Positions 25,005 to 33,578 of a stretch of 64,000 bases of DNA are shown piece by piece. The notes beneath the pieces are model-generated. The model was not told where the DNA came from. It searched no databases and saw nothing but the letters and a program-made list of their open reading frames with translations. The position numbers and the translations under genes were made by a program. The DNA comes from Devosia sp. Root413D1. GTDB lineage: Bacteria; Pseudomonadota; Alphaproteobacteria; Rhizobiales; Devosiaceae. The stretch covers positions 316,275-380,274 of the forward strand of contig NZ_LMEA01000010.1 in NCBI RefSeq assembly GCF_001425235.1, given 5' to 3'. Positions within the stretch are counted from its first letter, which is position 1, and every line of letters begins with the position of its first letter.

Positions 25005-25601
25005 ATGAGCGACGCAAAGATCGAAGAGGCGAAAGCGGCGCTCCGCGCTGCGGCGCACAAGAAGCGGGCGGCCTTCCACCCGTCGCTGCGCAATGATGCC
25101 GCCAAGGCAGCCGCCGCGCACTTCTTCGAGGGCGTGCCGCTCGACAAGGGCGAAGTGGTCGCCGGCTATTGGCCGATCCGCGACGAGATGGATGTGAAAT
25201 CCGTGGTGGCGCGGCTGATGGATGCCGGCCAGCCGGTCTGCCTGCCGGTGGTGCTGGGCGACGAGCAACCGCTCGAGTTGCGCATCTGGGAAGATGGCGC
25301 GCCACTTTACGAAGCGGGCTTCGGCACACTGGCGCCGCCTGAGGAGGCGCCGCGCGCTCAACCCGATGTCATCATCATGCCGCTGCTTGGCTTCGACAAG
25401 CATGGCACCCGGCTCGGCTATGGCGGCGGCTACTATGACCGCACGCTGGCGACGCTCAATAAACGTCCCCGCCTGATCGGCTTCGCCTTCGCGCTGCAGG
25501 AGATGGACCTGATCCCGCGCGAGGCGCACGATGTGCCGCTCGATGCCATCGTCACCGAACATGGCGTGCGCAACTTCGAGAAAAAGGCGCCGGTCACGTG
25601 A
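25005..25601 (+). CDS. fau: 5-formyltetrahydrofolate cyclo-ligase
   Basis: A 198-residue enzyme converting 5-formyl-THF to 5,10-methenyl-THF with ATP. The family signature is complete: PLLGFDKHGTRLGYGGGYYD at about residues 126-145, followed by R; the earlier SLRNDAAKAAAAHFFE and GYWPIRDEMD are also conserved. It lies immediately downstream of 6S RNA and overlaps ymdB by four bases, so the two form an operon. Confidence 0.94.
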   Translation: MSDAKIEEAKAALRAAAHKKRAAFHPSLRNDAAKAAAAHFFEGVPLDKGEVVAGYWPIRDEMDVKSVVARLMDAGQPVCLPVVLGDEQPLELRIWEDGAPLYEAGFGTLAPPEEAPRAQPDVIIMPLLGFDKHGTRLGYGGGYYDRTLATLNKRPRLIGFAFALQEMDLIPREAHDVPLDAIVTEHGVRNFEKKAPVT

Positions 25602-26413
25602 GAGTATTGTTCCTGGGCGACGTGGTCGGCAAAGCCGGCCGCGACGCCGTTTCCGACCGCCTGGCCGGGTTGGTCGACAAGCACAAGTTCGATTTCGTGG
25701 TGATCAACGGCGAGAACGCCAGCCACGGGCGCGGCCTCACCGAAGGGCACTTCGCCGAGATCAAGGCTGCCGGCGCCGACGTGGTGACGCTGGGCGACCA
25801 CGCCTTCGACCAGCGCGACACGCTCACCTATATCGCCCGCGAACCGACGCTGCTGCGGCCGATCAACCTGGCGCCGGGCACGCCGGGGCGGGGCGCCAAC
25901 CTTTACGAGAGCCGCGCCGGGCACCGCGTGCTGGTGATCAATGCGCAGGGCCGGGTGTTCATGGACCCGGTCGATGATCCGTTCCGGGCGGTGGAAGCCG
26001 CCGTCGCGGCGTGCCCGCTGGGCGAGCAGGCGGACGCGATCATCCTCGATTTCCACACCGAGGCGACGTCCGAAATCCAGGCGATGGGACATTTTCTCGA
26101 CGGCAAAGTCAGCCTCGTCGTCGGCACCCACACCCATATCCCGACCGCCGACCACCGGGTCCTCAAAGGCGGTACGGCGCTGATGGCCGATGCCGGCATG
26201 TGCGGGGATTACGACTCGGTGATCGGGGTTGAGGTCGACGAGCCGCTCAACCGCTTCCTCACCGGTATCGCCACCGGCCGGTTCACTCCGGCCGAGGGCG
26301 AGGCGACGCTGAGCGGCATAGCGATCGAGACCGATCCAAGGACCGGTCTCGTTGCGAAGCTGTCGCCACTCAGGGTTGGCGGTTCGCTGGCTCAAGTCGA
26401 GCCGGCGTTCTGA
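25598..26413 (+). CDS. ymdB: YmdB-family calcineurin-like phosphoesterase
   Basis: A 271-residue member of the TIGR00282 family. Metal-binding motifs in order are LFLGDVVGKAGRDA, VVINGENASHGRG, TLGDHAFDQRD, DFHTEAT and VVGTHTHIPTADHRV. Related proteins hydrolyse 2',3'- and 3',5'-cyclic nucleotides. It starts with GTG, overlapping fau. A decayed duplicate of its 3' end lies at 27387-27637. Confidence 0.92.
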   Translation: MRVLFLGDVVGKAGRDAVSDRLAGLVDKHKFDFVVINGENASHGRGLTEGHFAEIKAAGADVVTLGDHAFDQRDTLTYIAREPTLLRPINLAPGTPGRGANLYESRAGHRVLVINAQGRVFMDPVDDPFRAVEAAVAACPLGEQADAIILDFHTEATSEIQAMGHFLDGKVSLVVGTHTHIPTADHRVLKGGTALMADAGMCGDYDSVIGVEVDEPLNRFLTGIATGRFTPAEGEATLSGIAIETDPRTGLVAKLSPLRVGGSLAQVEPAF

Positions 26414-26417
26414 ACGA

Positions 26418-27248
26418 TTACGGCACCTTGGCCGGGTCGATACCGGGCACCGGGCCCTGTTCTTCCACAGCGGGGCCGTAGTCGCCGGTCACGACCGTCT
26501 CATTGCTGCACGCCTGATGCTCCTTGTCGTGGATGATGTAGAACTCCTGCATCTCGAGCGAGTAGTGCATTGCCACTTCCAGATACTGCCCGGGGTGCCA
26601 ATCCTTTTCGAGCACATAGGACACGGCTTCGCCGAGCGGCAACATGTAGGTGATCGTGGTGCCAGCGGGGATCATGACGTCGCCATCGTTCTTGAACGAG
26701 ACGAATGGTCGTCCCGGGGGTGGGTCCCACCGCCAGACCACCGTGCAGTAAAAGGACACTTCGCCCTGCATGTACCAGGGCTTTTCCGGCTCCGGCTGCG
26801 GTAACTGCCCGCTGCGATCGGGCTGCACCTTCATGGAACAGGCAGCGATCGAGGTCACGCTCCCAACGTCGATGGCGATGTCCACCACAGTGCCCGGGTG
26901 CCAATCGGCTGTCACCTTGTACTGCTTCTGGATGTTCCCGGGCTGAATATAGACGGTGATCACAGTTCCGACCGGGATCATCTTGCCGGTGTCGTTGGTC
27001 AGTAGGACCCCACTGATCTGGTCTCCGTCCCAAGCCAGTTTGCACTCCGTCCCGGGCGTACCCTTGGGCAACCGGCCGGGCTGCGCGCGGTCGGCTCGTT
27101 CCTCACTGCCGCCCTTCTCCCCCTGTTCGATCGTCGGCCGATCCGGTTCGGTTGGTCGGGTATCCCGTGTCTGGCTGAAAGCCGGTGTCGCGCCGGCCAC
27201 CACCACCGCGGCCATCAGGGCCAGCGAAAATCTCTTGAATGCGTCCAT
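26418..27248 (-). CDS. Exported two-repeat protein of unknown function (copy A)
   Basis: A 276-residue protein with a signal peptide (MDAFKRFSLALMAAVVVAGA, cleaved after AFS). A polar linker follows, then two similar beta-rich units of about 75 residues. Each has a cysteine, a PxGTxITxY/M strand and a DWHPGxxxxxA segment: VTADWHPGTVVDIAI in unit 1 and VLEKDWHPGQYLEVAMHY in unit 2. Its paralogue is at 27635-28426, and its promoter region is shared. I do not recognise the domain; it resembles a small immunoglobulin-like adhesive fold. It is convergent with ymdB. Confidence 0.65.
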   Translation of the reverse strand: MDAFKRFSLALMAAVVVAGATPAFSQTRDTRPTEPDRPTIEQGEKGGSEERADRAQPGRLPKGTPGTECKLAWDGDQISGVLLTNDTGKMIPVGTVITVYIQPGNIQKQYKVTADWHPGTVVDIAIDVGSVTSIAACSMKVQPDRSGQLPQPEPEKPWYMQGEVSFYCTVVWRWDPPPGRPFVSFKNDGDVMIPAGTTITYMLPLGEAVSYVLEKDWHPGQYLEVAMHYSLEMQEFYIIHDKEHQACSNETVVTGDYGPAVEEQGPVPGIDPAKVP

Positions 27249-27321
27249 CTCAGGCTCTTCCTGCTGGCGGCCCCAATGCCGCGCTGATGAGCAGGAATAC
27301 GGTTTTCCGACTGAATGTGCG

Positions 27322-27349
27322 ATGATATCCGTATTTATCGCGGGTTCAT
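27322..27349 (-). promoter_or_regulatory. Duplicated upstream element of copy A
   Basis: The 28 bases at 27322-27349 (ATGATATCCGTATTTATCGC and on to GGTTCAT) recur identically at 28503-28530, each 70-80 bases upstream of one of the two paralogues. Both lie at promoter distance on the minus strand. This is either a conserved promoter/operator or a recent copy of one. Confidence 0.6.
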
Positions 27350-27386
27350 CTTGCTAAATCCGTTCACATGGCGAAAAATACTCGCC

Positions 27387-27637
27387 ATGAGAATTCCTCG
27401 ATCGGAGGGTGGCACCGTCTCGTCGGCTCCTACGCCTACATCCCGACCTCGGACCACGGTGTCCTCAGGGGCGGGGCCGCCGTGCACCATAGCCGATGCC
27501 GGTATGTGCGGCGAACGACCCGGCGACGCTGAGTGGAATAGCGATCGAGACCGATCCAGGGACCGGTCTCGTGGCTAAGCAGTCACCCCTCAGGGTGGGC
27601 GGGTCGCTGGCCCAGGTGGGCCGGCGTTCCCGGCCTA
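27387..27637 (+). pseudogene. Decayed ymdB 3' fragment
   Basis: Two blocks match the intact ymdB. 27422-27512 corresponds to 26121-26210 (the GTHTHIPTADHRV region) and 27518-27637 to 26303-26413, including GCGATCGAGACCGATCC. The start of the gene and the piece between the blocks are missing, and frames are shifted. An ATG at 27387 may be the remnant start (MRI versus MRV). It is a relic of the segmental duplication that also copied the exported protein gene. Confidence 0.75.
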
Positions 27638-28426
27638 GGGCAGGATCACCTCAAACGAGCACTCGTAGTTCTCGAGGCTGCCGGCGGGAAGTTCGATCGT
27701 GAATTCGCCACCCGGGGGATAGGGCGATCCAAGGGTGAATTCCTCGATGCTGCCGTCTGGCATGGTGATGATGACCTTCGTGCCCGCGGGCAGTGTGCCG
27801 CCGCTGGTGTTGACAAAGAAGAGGATCGAGGGCGTGGGCTCCCACGCATACTGGTGGTCATAGACCTTGCACGAGAACTGGTCCGATTGGATGGACACCC
27901 AACCTTCGGGGGGTACCCAGTCTTGCCCAGCAGGCTGATCCTCCGGCTCCGGCTCCGGCTCCGCGGCGGGAACGGGATCGTCCGTCGGCATCTCGGGCTC
28001 CGGCGACGACTTGAGTTTGAGCGAACACTCGGCATCGTCGGGCAGTTCCGCCAGCTTGACGGGGATAGCAAGCGACTGGCCGGGCGCCCAATCATCGGTG
28101 AGCTTGAACAGTTTCTGGACGTTGCCCGGCTGCATGTAGAACGTCACCACAGTACCGGCTGGAATCACCTTTCCCGTCCCGTTGACGGCAAGGATCTCCG
28201 GCCCGCCATGGCCCTCCTTGACCAGGCACCTGACGCCCTCGGTGGACTTGGGCAGGCGCTGTTTCTGCCCGGGCTCGACGCTCCCGCCGCCCTCGTCGCC
28301 GTGTTCGATGATCGGCCGGCCCTGCTGAGGCCGGGTGTCGCGCGTGTCCTGCGCAAATGCCGGGGCTGCCCCGGCAACCAGTATCGTCGCCAATGCGGCG
28401 ATCGAAAATCTCTTGAACGCGTCCAT
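27635..28426 (-). CDS. Exported two-repeat protein of unknown function (copy B)
   Basis: A 263-residue paralogue of copy A. It starts MDAFKRFSIAALATILVAGA with cleavage near AFA, then TRDTRP as in copy A. Unit 1 has VIPAGTVVTFYMQPGNVQKL and DDWAPGQSLAIPV. Unit 2 has LPAGTKVIITMPDGS and YPPGGEFTIELP. An acidic Pro/Glu linker (PEPEPEDQPA) joins the units. The start at 28426 was chosen because it aligns with copy A. Function is unknown. Confidence 0.65.
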   Translation of the reverse strand: MDAFKRFSIAALATILVAGAAPAFAQDTRDTRPQQGRPIIEHGDEGGGSVEPGQKQRLPKSTEGVRCLVKEGHGGPEILAVNGTGKVIPAGTVVTFYMQPGNVQKLFKLTDDWAPGQSLAIPVKLAELPDDAECSLKLKSSPEPEMPTDDPVPAAEPEPEPEDQPAGQDWVPPEGWVSIQSDQFSCKVYDHQYAWEPTPSILFFVNTSGGTLPAGTKVIITMPDGSIEEFTLGSPYPPGGEFTIELPAGSLENYECSFEVILP

Positions 28427-28502
28427 CTCAAATTTTCTCTCTGCTTGCGGTCCCAATGCCGCGTCGATGGACACGATTTGCCAGTTCAGGGCTTAATACC
28501 TC

Positions 28503-28530
28503 ATGATATCCGTATTTATCGCGGGTTCAT
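28503..28530 (-). promoter_or_regulatory. Duplicated upstream element of copy B
   Basis: Identical to 27322-27349 over 28 bases, 77 bases upstream of copy B. The identity outlasts the divergence of the coding regions, which points to functional constraint. Confidence 0.6.
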
Positions 28531-28685
28531 TTTAGAAATGCCGCTCAATTGACGGAAACGGTGATGTGCCAGCACGCGGCCGGCCGACCCATTTCGCCAA
28601 GTGTCACACGGTCTTTATTTTCGGCGCTGCCGCCCCTATAACCGCCCACCACCATTGCCACACATGCCAAAACAGGGGTGACCGC

Positions 28686-29435
28686 ATGGCCGGCCATTCA
28701 CACGCCAAGAACATCATGCACCGCAAGGGCAAGTCCGACGCGGCTCGCTCGAAGGTGTTTTCGAAACTCGCCCGCGAAATCACCGTCGCCGCCAAGCTCG
28801 GCATGCCCGATCCGGCGTTCAATTCCCGCCTGCGCCTGGCGGTCATCAACGCCCGGGCCCAGTCGATGCCGCGCGACAATATCGAGCGCGCCATCAAGAA
28901 GGCGAGCGGCGCTGACACCGAGAACTACGAAGAGATCCGCTACGAGGGCTATGGTCCGGGCGGCGTCGCTGTCATCGTCGAGGCGCTGACCGACAACCGC
29001 AATCGTACCGCTTCGAACGTGCGCTCGACCTTCTCCAAGAACGGCGGCGCGCTGGGTGAAACCAACTCGGTCGGCTTCATGTTCGATCGGGTCGGCGAGA
29101 TCTTCTATCCGGCCAAGGCCGGTTCGGAAGACAAAGTGATGGAAGCGGCGATCGAGGCTGGGGCCGACGATGTCGAGAGCGACGAAGACGGCCACTGGAT
29201 CTACACCTCGTTCGAACAGCTGAACGAAGTGGCGGCGGCGCTCGAGAAGGTGCTGGGCGAGGCGGAGTCGGCCAAGTTCATCTTCAAGCCGCAGAACGAA
29301 GTGCCGGTGGATGCGGAAAAGGGCGCGACGCTGCTCAAGCTGATCGGCATCCTCGAAGAAGACGACGACGTGCAGAACGTCTACAGCAACTTCGATATTT
29401 CCGACGAAGACATGGCAAAGATCGAAGCCGCCTAA
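28686..29435 (+). CDS. yebC: YebC/PmpR-family regulator (translation/transcription factor)
   Basis: A 249-residue protein starting [20 protein letters not shown], the family N-terminus. It has [20 protein letters not shown] and [14 protein letters not shown] in the core and NVYSNFDI at the C-terminus. Family members act as regulators and were reported to relieve ribosome stalling at polyproline. The start at 28686 matches homologues; an upstream in-frame extension is ignored. Its last codons form the first unit of a tandem repeat. Confidence 0.94.
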   Translation: MAGHSHAKNIMHRKGKSDAARSKVFSKLAREITVAAKLGMPDPAFNSRLRLAVINARAQSMPRDNIERAIKKASGADTENYEEIRYEGYGPGGVAVIVEALTDNRNRTASNVRSTFSKNGGALGETNSVGFMFDRVGEIFYPAKAGSEDKVMEAAIEAGADDVESDEDGHWIYTSFEQLNEVAAALEKVLGEAESAKFIFKPQNEVPVDAEKGATLLKLIGILEEDDDVQNVYSNFDISDEDMAKIEAA

Positions 29436-29551
29436 GCGGCTTCGACTTGGAGATCGAAGCCGCCTAAGAGCGACTTCGACTTGGAGATCGAGGCCGCCTA
29501 AGAGCGGCTTCGACTTGGAGATCGAAGCCGCCTGAGAGCGGCTTGGTTTGA
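29420..29551. repeat. Four tandem copies of a 32-34 base hairpin unit at the yebC stop
   Basis: The unit, starting GATCGAAGCCGCCTAAGAGC and ending GACTTGGA, occurs four times (29420-29451, 29452-29485, 29486-29519, 29520-29551) with few changes. Unit 1 encodes the last residues of YebC and the stop. Each unit is itself a hairpin (GAAGCCGC / GCGGCTTC) without a T-run, so the yebC mRNA should end in up to four consecutive stem-loops. Confidence 0.9.
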
Positions 29552-29618
29552 CAGATTCGGGCCCGGGCACTAGTTCGGGCTCGTTACGCCGAAAAAACGC
29601 AGGCCGGTTAAGGTGAGT

Positions 29619-29640
29619 CCGGCCCTCCCCGCGAGGGAGA
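29619..29640. repeat. Short GC palindrome of the CCCTCCCC family
   Basis: CCCTCCCCGCGAGGGAG is a compact member of the CCCTCCCC-CGCAAG-GGGGAGGG palindrome family also present at 3663-3708 and 40974-41066. It lies in the 270-base gap before the VOC gene, in which I see no gene or clear promoter. Confidence 0.45.
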
Positions 29641-29821
29641 TTGTCCCGCCCCGAAAAAGGCGAAGGACCCACGGCAAGCCGACGAGCGTCCGACCCCCGG
29701 GCGCCCGCTGCTTGTTGGGATATGGGTCGATGCATCACCGTCAGCTACATGCCCTCATGCCGCGTGCGCCACGGAGCCGGTCGCTCGACCGTTCCACCAC
29801 CCGCATCAGCAGGACATCACC

Positions 29822-30220
29822 ATGCAGTTCAATCACGCCAACTTCGCCGTCGCCGATGTGCGCGCGGCTGCCGAGTTCTTCACCCGGCATTTCGATTTCG
29901 CCATTGTCGGCGAAGCCCACGACAACTTCGTCGTCCTCTTAGGCGAGGGCGGCTTCGTCCTCAACTTCATGGCGACCGGCAAGGCCGAGGCCAGCTACCA
30001 CAAGAACTTCCACATCGGCTTCTTCGTCGGCAGCGTTGCCGACGTCCGGCTGAAGCATGCCGAACTCGTCGCCGCTGCCTACGGTCCCGGTGAGGTGCAG
30101 CAGTTCAGCCGCGGCGGCAGCCGGACGACGACATTCTACTGCGAGGCGCCCGGCGGCTTCCTCGTCGAAGTCGCCACTACCGCAACGGATCAGGCAGCGG
30201 CGGCCGGCAGCGTTTCGTAA
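29822..30220 (+). CDS. VOC-superfamily (glyoxalase-like) protein
   Basis: A 132-residue protein with the paired beta-alpha-beta-beta-beta modules of vicinal oxygen chelate proteins. It starts MQFNHANFAVADVRAAAEFF and has FHIGFFVGSVADV and the C-terminal TTTFYCEAPGGFLVEV. Metal ligands are plausibly H5, H65 and a late Glu. The substrate is unknown (dioxygenase, resistance or lyase types share the fold). Its end overlaps the convergent GGDEF gene by 31 bases. Confidence 0.78.
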   Translation: MQFNHANFAVADVRAAAEFFTRHFDFAIVGEAHDNFVVLLGEGGFVLNFMATGKAEASYHKNFHIGFFVGSVADVRLKHAELVAAAYGPGEVQQFSRGGSRTTTFYCEAPGGFLVEVATTATDQAAAAGSVS

Positions 30221-30963
30221 TGCGCGATGGACGTGACTGCGATGCAGTTGCGTCCATTCTGCTTGGCCGCATAGAGCTGCTGATCGGCCAGCCGGAACAG
30301 TTCGGCGAAGGGCAGATGGCGATCATACACGGCGCCGCCGACGCTCACCGTCAGCTGGTGCGGTTTGCCTTCGGGCGCGAATGCGGCCGCGTACACCGCC
30401 TGCCGCAGGCGCTCGGCCACCGCCTCGGCGATCAGCAGGGTGGTGCCGGGGAGGTACACCGCGAACTCTTCCCCGCCGATCCGGCCGACCAGGTCGGCGG
30501 AGCGCAGCACGGCGCGGATCGAGCTGGCGATCAGCCGCAATGCGGCGTCGCCCTGCTCGTGGCCATAGGTGTCGTTGATCGCCTTGAAGTTGTCGGCATC
30601 GACCACCAGCAGCGTGCCACGCATGCCGTCTTCGGCGAAGCGCGCGTCGGCCAGGGCTTCCTCGACCTCGCGGGTGAAGGCGCCGCGGTTCAAGAGGTCC
30701 GTCAGGGTGTCGGTAGCGGCGTGGCGGCGCAGCAGCTCATGGGCGATGGCGAGTTCGCGCAGCTTGCTCAGGAGGAAAAACAGGATCGGGCCGGCGAGGC
30801 CGAGCGGCACCAGGATATCGACCGTGATCGACCAGCGGAGGTCATCGGGGCCGAGGTTATGGAAGTTGAACGAGTCCACGAACAACGCGACAGCGACGCA
30901 GCCGAACGCCCCAAGTGCGGTCCAGAGGAAAACGCGGCCCCATCCGGTGGGTGAAAAATCCAA
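30190..30963 (-). CDS. Membrane diguanylate cyclase (copy 1)
   Basis: A 257-residue protein with two N-terminal membrane segments (residues about 9-29 and 47-66). A GGDEF domain follows: TDTLTDLLNRGAFTREVEEA, DADNFKAINDTYGHEQGD and the active loop GRIGGEEFAVYLP. GGEEF is catalytically competent for making cyclic di-GMP. No clear RxxD inhibitory site is seen in the segment before the loop. It is a paralogue of the next gene, 124 bases upstream. Confidence 0.9.
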   Translation of the reverse strand: MDFSPTGWGRVFLWTALGAFGCVAVALFVDSFNFHNLGPDDLRWSITVDILVPLGLAGPILFFLLSKLRELAIAHELLRRHAATDTLTDLLNRGAFTREVEEALADARFAEDGMRGTLLVVDADNFKAINDTYGHEQGDAALRLIASSIRAVLRSADLVGRIGGEEFAVYLPGTTLLIAEAVAERLRQAVYAAAFAPEGKPHQLTVSVGGAVYDRHLPFAELFRLADQQLYAAKQNGRNCIAVTSIAHYETLPAAAA

Positions 30964-31087
30964 TGCTCGCGTCCCTTCAGCACTTCTGCGCAGAGGGCCG
31001 GAACGGTAGGCGGCGCGTGTTGAAATCGCCTCAAGCCACCGGATCGGATTTTATCTATTGTCGTCTATCCATCGTTCCTTGTGGCGG

Positions 31088-31864
31088 TCAGCTGATCGCC
31101 GCGCTCATTGCCGCAAGGTCGGCATCGCCGGCATTCCGGCCGAGTTCGACACGGTTGCGGCCGGCGTGCTTGGCCTCATAGAGACGACGGTCGGCGATCT
31201 GGAACAGCTCCGAAAAGCCGGAGTCGCCGGCGCATACGGCGCCGCCAATGCTGACCGACAGCCGTTGCGCGATACCGTCCGAAGTGACGAACAGGGCGTT
31301 CACCGCGGCGCGAATGCGCTCGGCGGCAGCGTTGGCGATATCGTGTCCGGCATCCTTCAGGAACACGCCGAATTCCTCGCCGCCGATGCGGCCGACGAGA
31401 TCGCCGTCACGCACGCTGTCGCGGATGGCGCCGGCGATCAGCTGCAGCACCTCGTCGCCCCGCTCGTGACCGAAGCGGTCGTTGACCGTCTTGAAGTGAT
31501 CGGCATCGATGACCAGCAGCGTGCCGTAGCCGTCGGTCTGGCCGAGGCTCGAGCTGACCCGCGAGGTGAAGGCGCGACGGTTGAGGCAGTCGGTCAGCCA
31601 GTCGGTGGAGGCGAGCTTCTCCAGCCTGCGGTTGGCATCGCGCAGCTGGGCCGAGCGCACCTGCAGGAACAACAAGATCGGGCCGCCAAGGGCGGTGGGC
31701 ATGCCCAGCGCCAGTACGGTGCCGACGGTGTTCATCCCTTCGTTGAGGGACATCATGACGAGATTGGACATCACCCAGGACCCGACCGTCGATGCAGCGA
31801 GGATCAGGGCCGTGCGCTGCCAGGCGATACGCCATTCGGAAGCCGGCAGTGCAAGCTTGTTCAT
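31088..31864 (-). CDS. Membrane diguanylate cyclase (copy 2)
   Basis: A 258-residue protein with the same layout as its neighbour: two membrane segments (ALILAASTVGSWVMSNLVMM and GTVLALGMPTALGGPILLFL), a short helix, then GGDEF with TDWLTDCLNRRAFTSR, DADHFKTVNDRFGHERGD and GRIGGEEFGVFL. It is competent by motif. It is probably a tandem duplicate of the adjacent cyclase. It is divergent from ruvC. Confidence 0.9.
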   Translation of the reverse strand: MNKLALPASEWRIAWQRTALILAASTVGSWVMSNLVMMSLNEGMNTVGTVLALGMPTALGGPILLFLQVRSAQLRDANRRLEKLASTDWLTDCLNRRAFTSRVSSSLGQTDGYGTLLVIDADHFKTVNDRFGHERGDEVLQLIAGAIRDSVRDGDLVGRIGGEEFGVFLKDAGHDIANAAAERIRAAVNALFVTSDGIAQRLSVSIGGAVCAGDSGFSELFQIADRRLYEAKHAGRNRVELGRNAGDADLAAMSAAIS

Positions 31865-32032
31865 TTCCGCGTCCCCCGGAGTGAATGCCTTGGGCTTACG
31901 GGAGCAATGCTTGAATGCTGATTAATTCGCCGATCAAATTCGCTGACCCGGATCGTAGCTAAATCGGTGCAGTGTTTCTGTTTCGTTCACAAAGCCCTTG
32001 GTAGGCTCCGGCTCCTGACCTAAAGCTTCGAA

Positions 32033-32536
32033 ATGGCTGAAACAGTGCGAATCATCGGCATCGATCCGGGGCTGCGGCGCTGCGGCTGGGGCATCATCGA
32101 GAGCAACGGCAACCGGCTGAGCTTTATCGCCTGCGGCACGATCACGCCGCCGGTGGATGGGATATTGGCCGACCGGCTGGTGGCGTTGCATCGCGGCATC
32201 GCGGCGGTGCTTGACGAGTATGCACCCGAGGAGGCGGCGGTGGAGGAGACCTTCGTTTCTGCCGGGGCGCGTTCGGCGCTGCAACTGGGCCAGGCGCGCG
32301 GCGTGGTGCTGATGACGCCGGCTTTGCGCGGGCTGCCGGTCGGCGAGTATGCCGCCAACCTGGTCAAGAAATCGGTGGTCGGCACCGGCCATGCCGAGAA
32401 GGCGCAGATCCAGATGATGATAAAGATCCTGCTCCCCACGGCTACATTCAAGGGCGCCGATGCGGCCGACGCGCTGGCCATCGCGGTCTGTCACGCCCAT
32501 CATCGCGCCATCCGCAAGCTGAGTGTTCCTGCATGA
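32033..32536 (+). CDS. ruvC: Crossover junction endodeoxyribonuclease RuvC
   Basis: A 167-residue Holliday-junction resolvase. Acidic active-site residues are visible: D11 in [15 protein letters not shown]71-E72 in [11 protein letters not shown] and the late acidic pair in [13 protein letters not shown]. It works with RuvAB in recombination repair. It overlaps ruvA by four bases, so the operon is tightly coupled. Confidence 0.95.
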   Translation: MAETVRIIGIDPGLRRCGWGIIESNGNRLSFIACGTITPPVDGILADRLVALHRGIAAVLDEYAPEEAAVEETFVSAGARSALQLGQARGVVLMTPALRGLPVGEYAANLVKKSVVGTGHAEKAQIQMMIKILLPTATFKGADAADALAIAVCHAHHRAIRKLSVPA

Positions 32537-33147
32537 TCGGCAAACTGAAGGGCATGGTCGACGGCTTCGGCGGCGACTACGCGCATCTCGACGTCAACGG
32601 CGTGGTTTACGAAGTGTTCTGCTCGGCCAAGACGCTGGCGGCGCTGCCGCAGGTCGGCCATGCGGCGGTGGTCCATACCGAGATGATCGTGCGCGAGGAC
32701 ATGATCCGGCTCTACGGCTTCTTCACCGAAGCCGAGAAGGCCTGGTTCACCACGCTGATGACGGTGCAGGGCGTCGGCAGCCGGGTGGCGCTCGCCATTC
32801 TCTCGGTTCTCACCCCATCGGAACTCGCCAGCGCCATCGCGCTGCAGGATAAGGCTATGGTCGGCCGGGCCAACGGCGTCGGCCCCAAGCTGGCGGTCCG
32901 CATCGTCACCGAACTCAAGGGCAAGGCTCCGGCAGGCGCGATCGATGCTGGCGTGCTGGGCTTGCAGGCGGCGCTGGGCGAAGGCGTCGCCGCCGGCAAT
33001 GTACCCGATGCGGTCTCGGCTCTCACCAATCTCGGCTATTCGAGCGCCCAGGCCTCGGCTGCGGTGGCGCGGGTGGTTGGCCGCGAAGGCGACGACGTGC
33101 CGACGGACAAACTGATCCGGCTGGGGCTCAGGGAGCTCAGTTCGTGA
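32533..33147 (+). CDS. ruvA: Holliday junction DNA helicase subunit RuvA
   Basis: A 204-residue junction-binding subunit. It starts [20 protein letters not shown] (domain I) and has helix-hairpin-helix motifs in domain II ([20 protein letters not shown] and [17 protein letters not shown]). The C-terminal domain III binds RuvB. Its stop overlaps the GTG start of the next gene. Confidence 0.95.
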   Translation: MIGKLKGMVDGFGGDYAHLDVNGVVYEVFCSAKTLAALPQVGHAAVVHTEMIVREDMIRLYGFFTEAEKAWFTTLMTVQGVGSRVALAILSVLTPSELASAIALQDKAMVGRANGVGPKLAVRIVTELKGKAPAGAIDAGVLGLQAALGEGVAAGNVPDAVSALTNLGYSSAQASAAVARVVGREGDDVPTDKLIRLGLRELSS

Positions 33148-33578
33148 TTGGCGGCGCAGGACCGCGGGACCGCCTGATTGGCATCTTCGTCCTGTTCGCC
33201 ATGCTGCTGGCGACGGGGCCTACCATTCTGAACTTCATCGATTTGGTGATCCATGGTCCGACGGCTTCGGCGCTGTCGTTTCTCTTCCCAAGCTCGGTGC
33301 TTTACGCGTTCTGGTGCCTTGCTGTTGTTCTGCGTTCGGCGGTTCGGGCACCGATTGGCCTATGGGAGCACCTTATCCTGCTGCCGCTGAGCGTCGCAGT
33401 GTTGATCGGGACAGCCTCAGTCTCGTGGGGCTGGTTCGATTGGTTGCCATCAGGCCCTTCGTTCAAACGGGACGGGCTTCGCTTCTTCGAACTGGTAACC
33501 ACCTTTCCCTGGCTGGCCATTCAGTACATAGCGATAATGGTCATCGGCTCGCGGGTCGGGACGCGAGACAGGATATGA
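33144..33578 (+). CDS. Unknown four-helix membrane protein inside the ruv operon
   Basis: A 144-residue protein starting with a GTG inside the ruvA stop (GTGA overlap). It has about four membrane segments: LIGIFVLFAMLLATGPTILN, ALSFLFPSSVLYAFWCLAVV, HLILLPLSVAVLIGTASVSW and a C-terminal WLAIQYIAIMVIG. I do not recognise a family. Overlaps at both ends tie its translation to ruvA and the next gene, which argues that it is expressed. Confidence 0.6.
   Translation: MIGGAGPRDRLIGIFVLFAMLLATGPTILNFIDLVIHGPTASALSFLFPSSVLYAFWCLAVVLRSAVRAPIGLWEHLILLPLSVAVLIGTASVSWGWFDWLPSGPSFKRDGLRFFELVTTFPWLAIQYIAIMVIGSRVGTRDRI

Noticed and set aside
27387-27637. Small plus-strand gene between the two exported paralogues
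   Set aside because: The similarity to ymdB is split between frames and lacks the start and middle, so a relic is the better reading.
29420-29551. Possible CRISPR-like array
   Set aside because: Units are directly adjacent without unique spacers and no cas genes are near. It is a simple tandem repeat.
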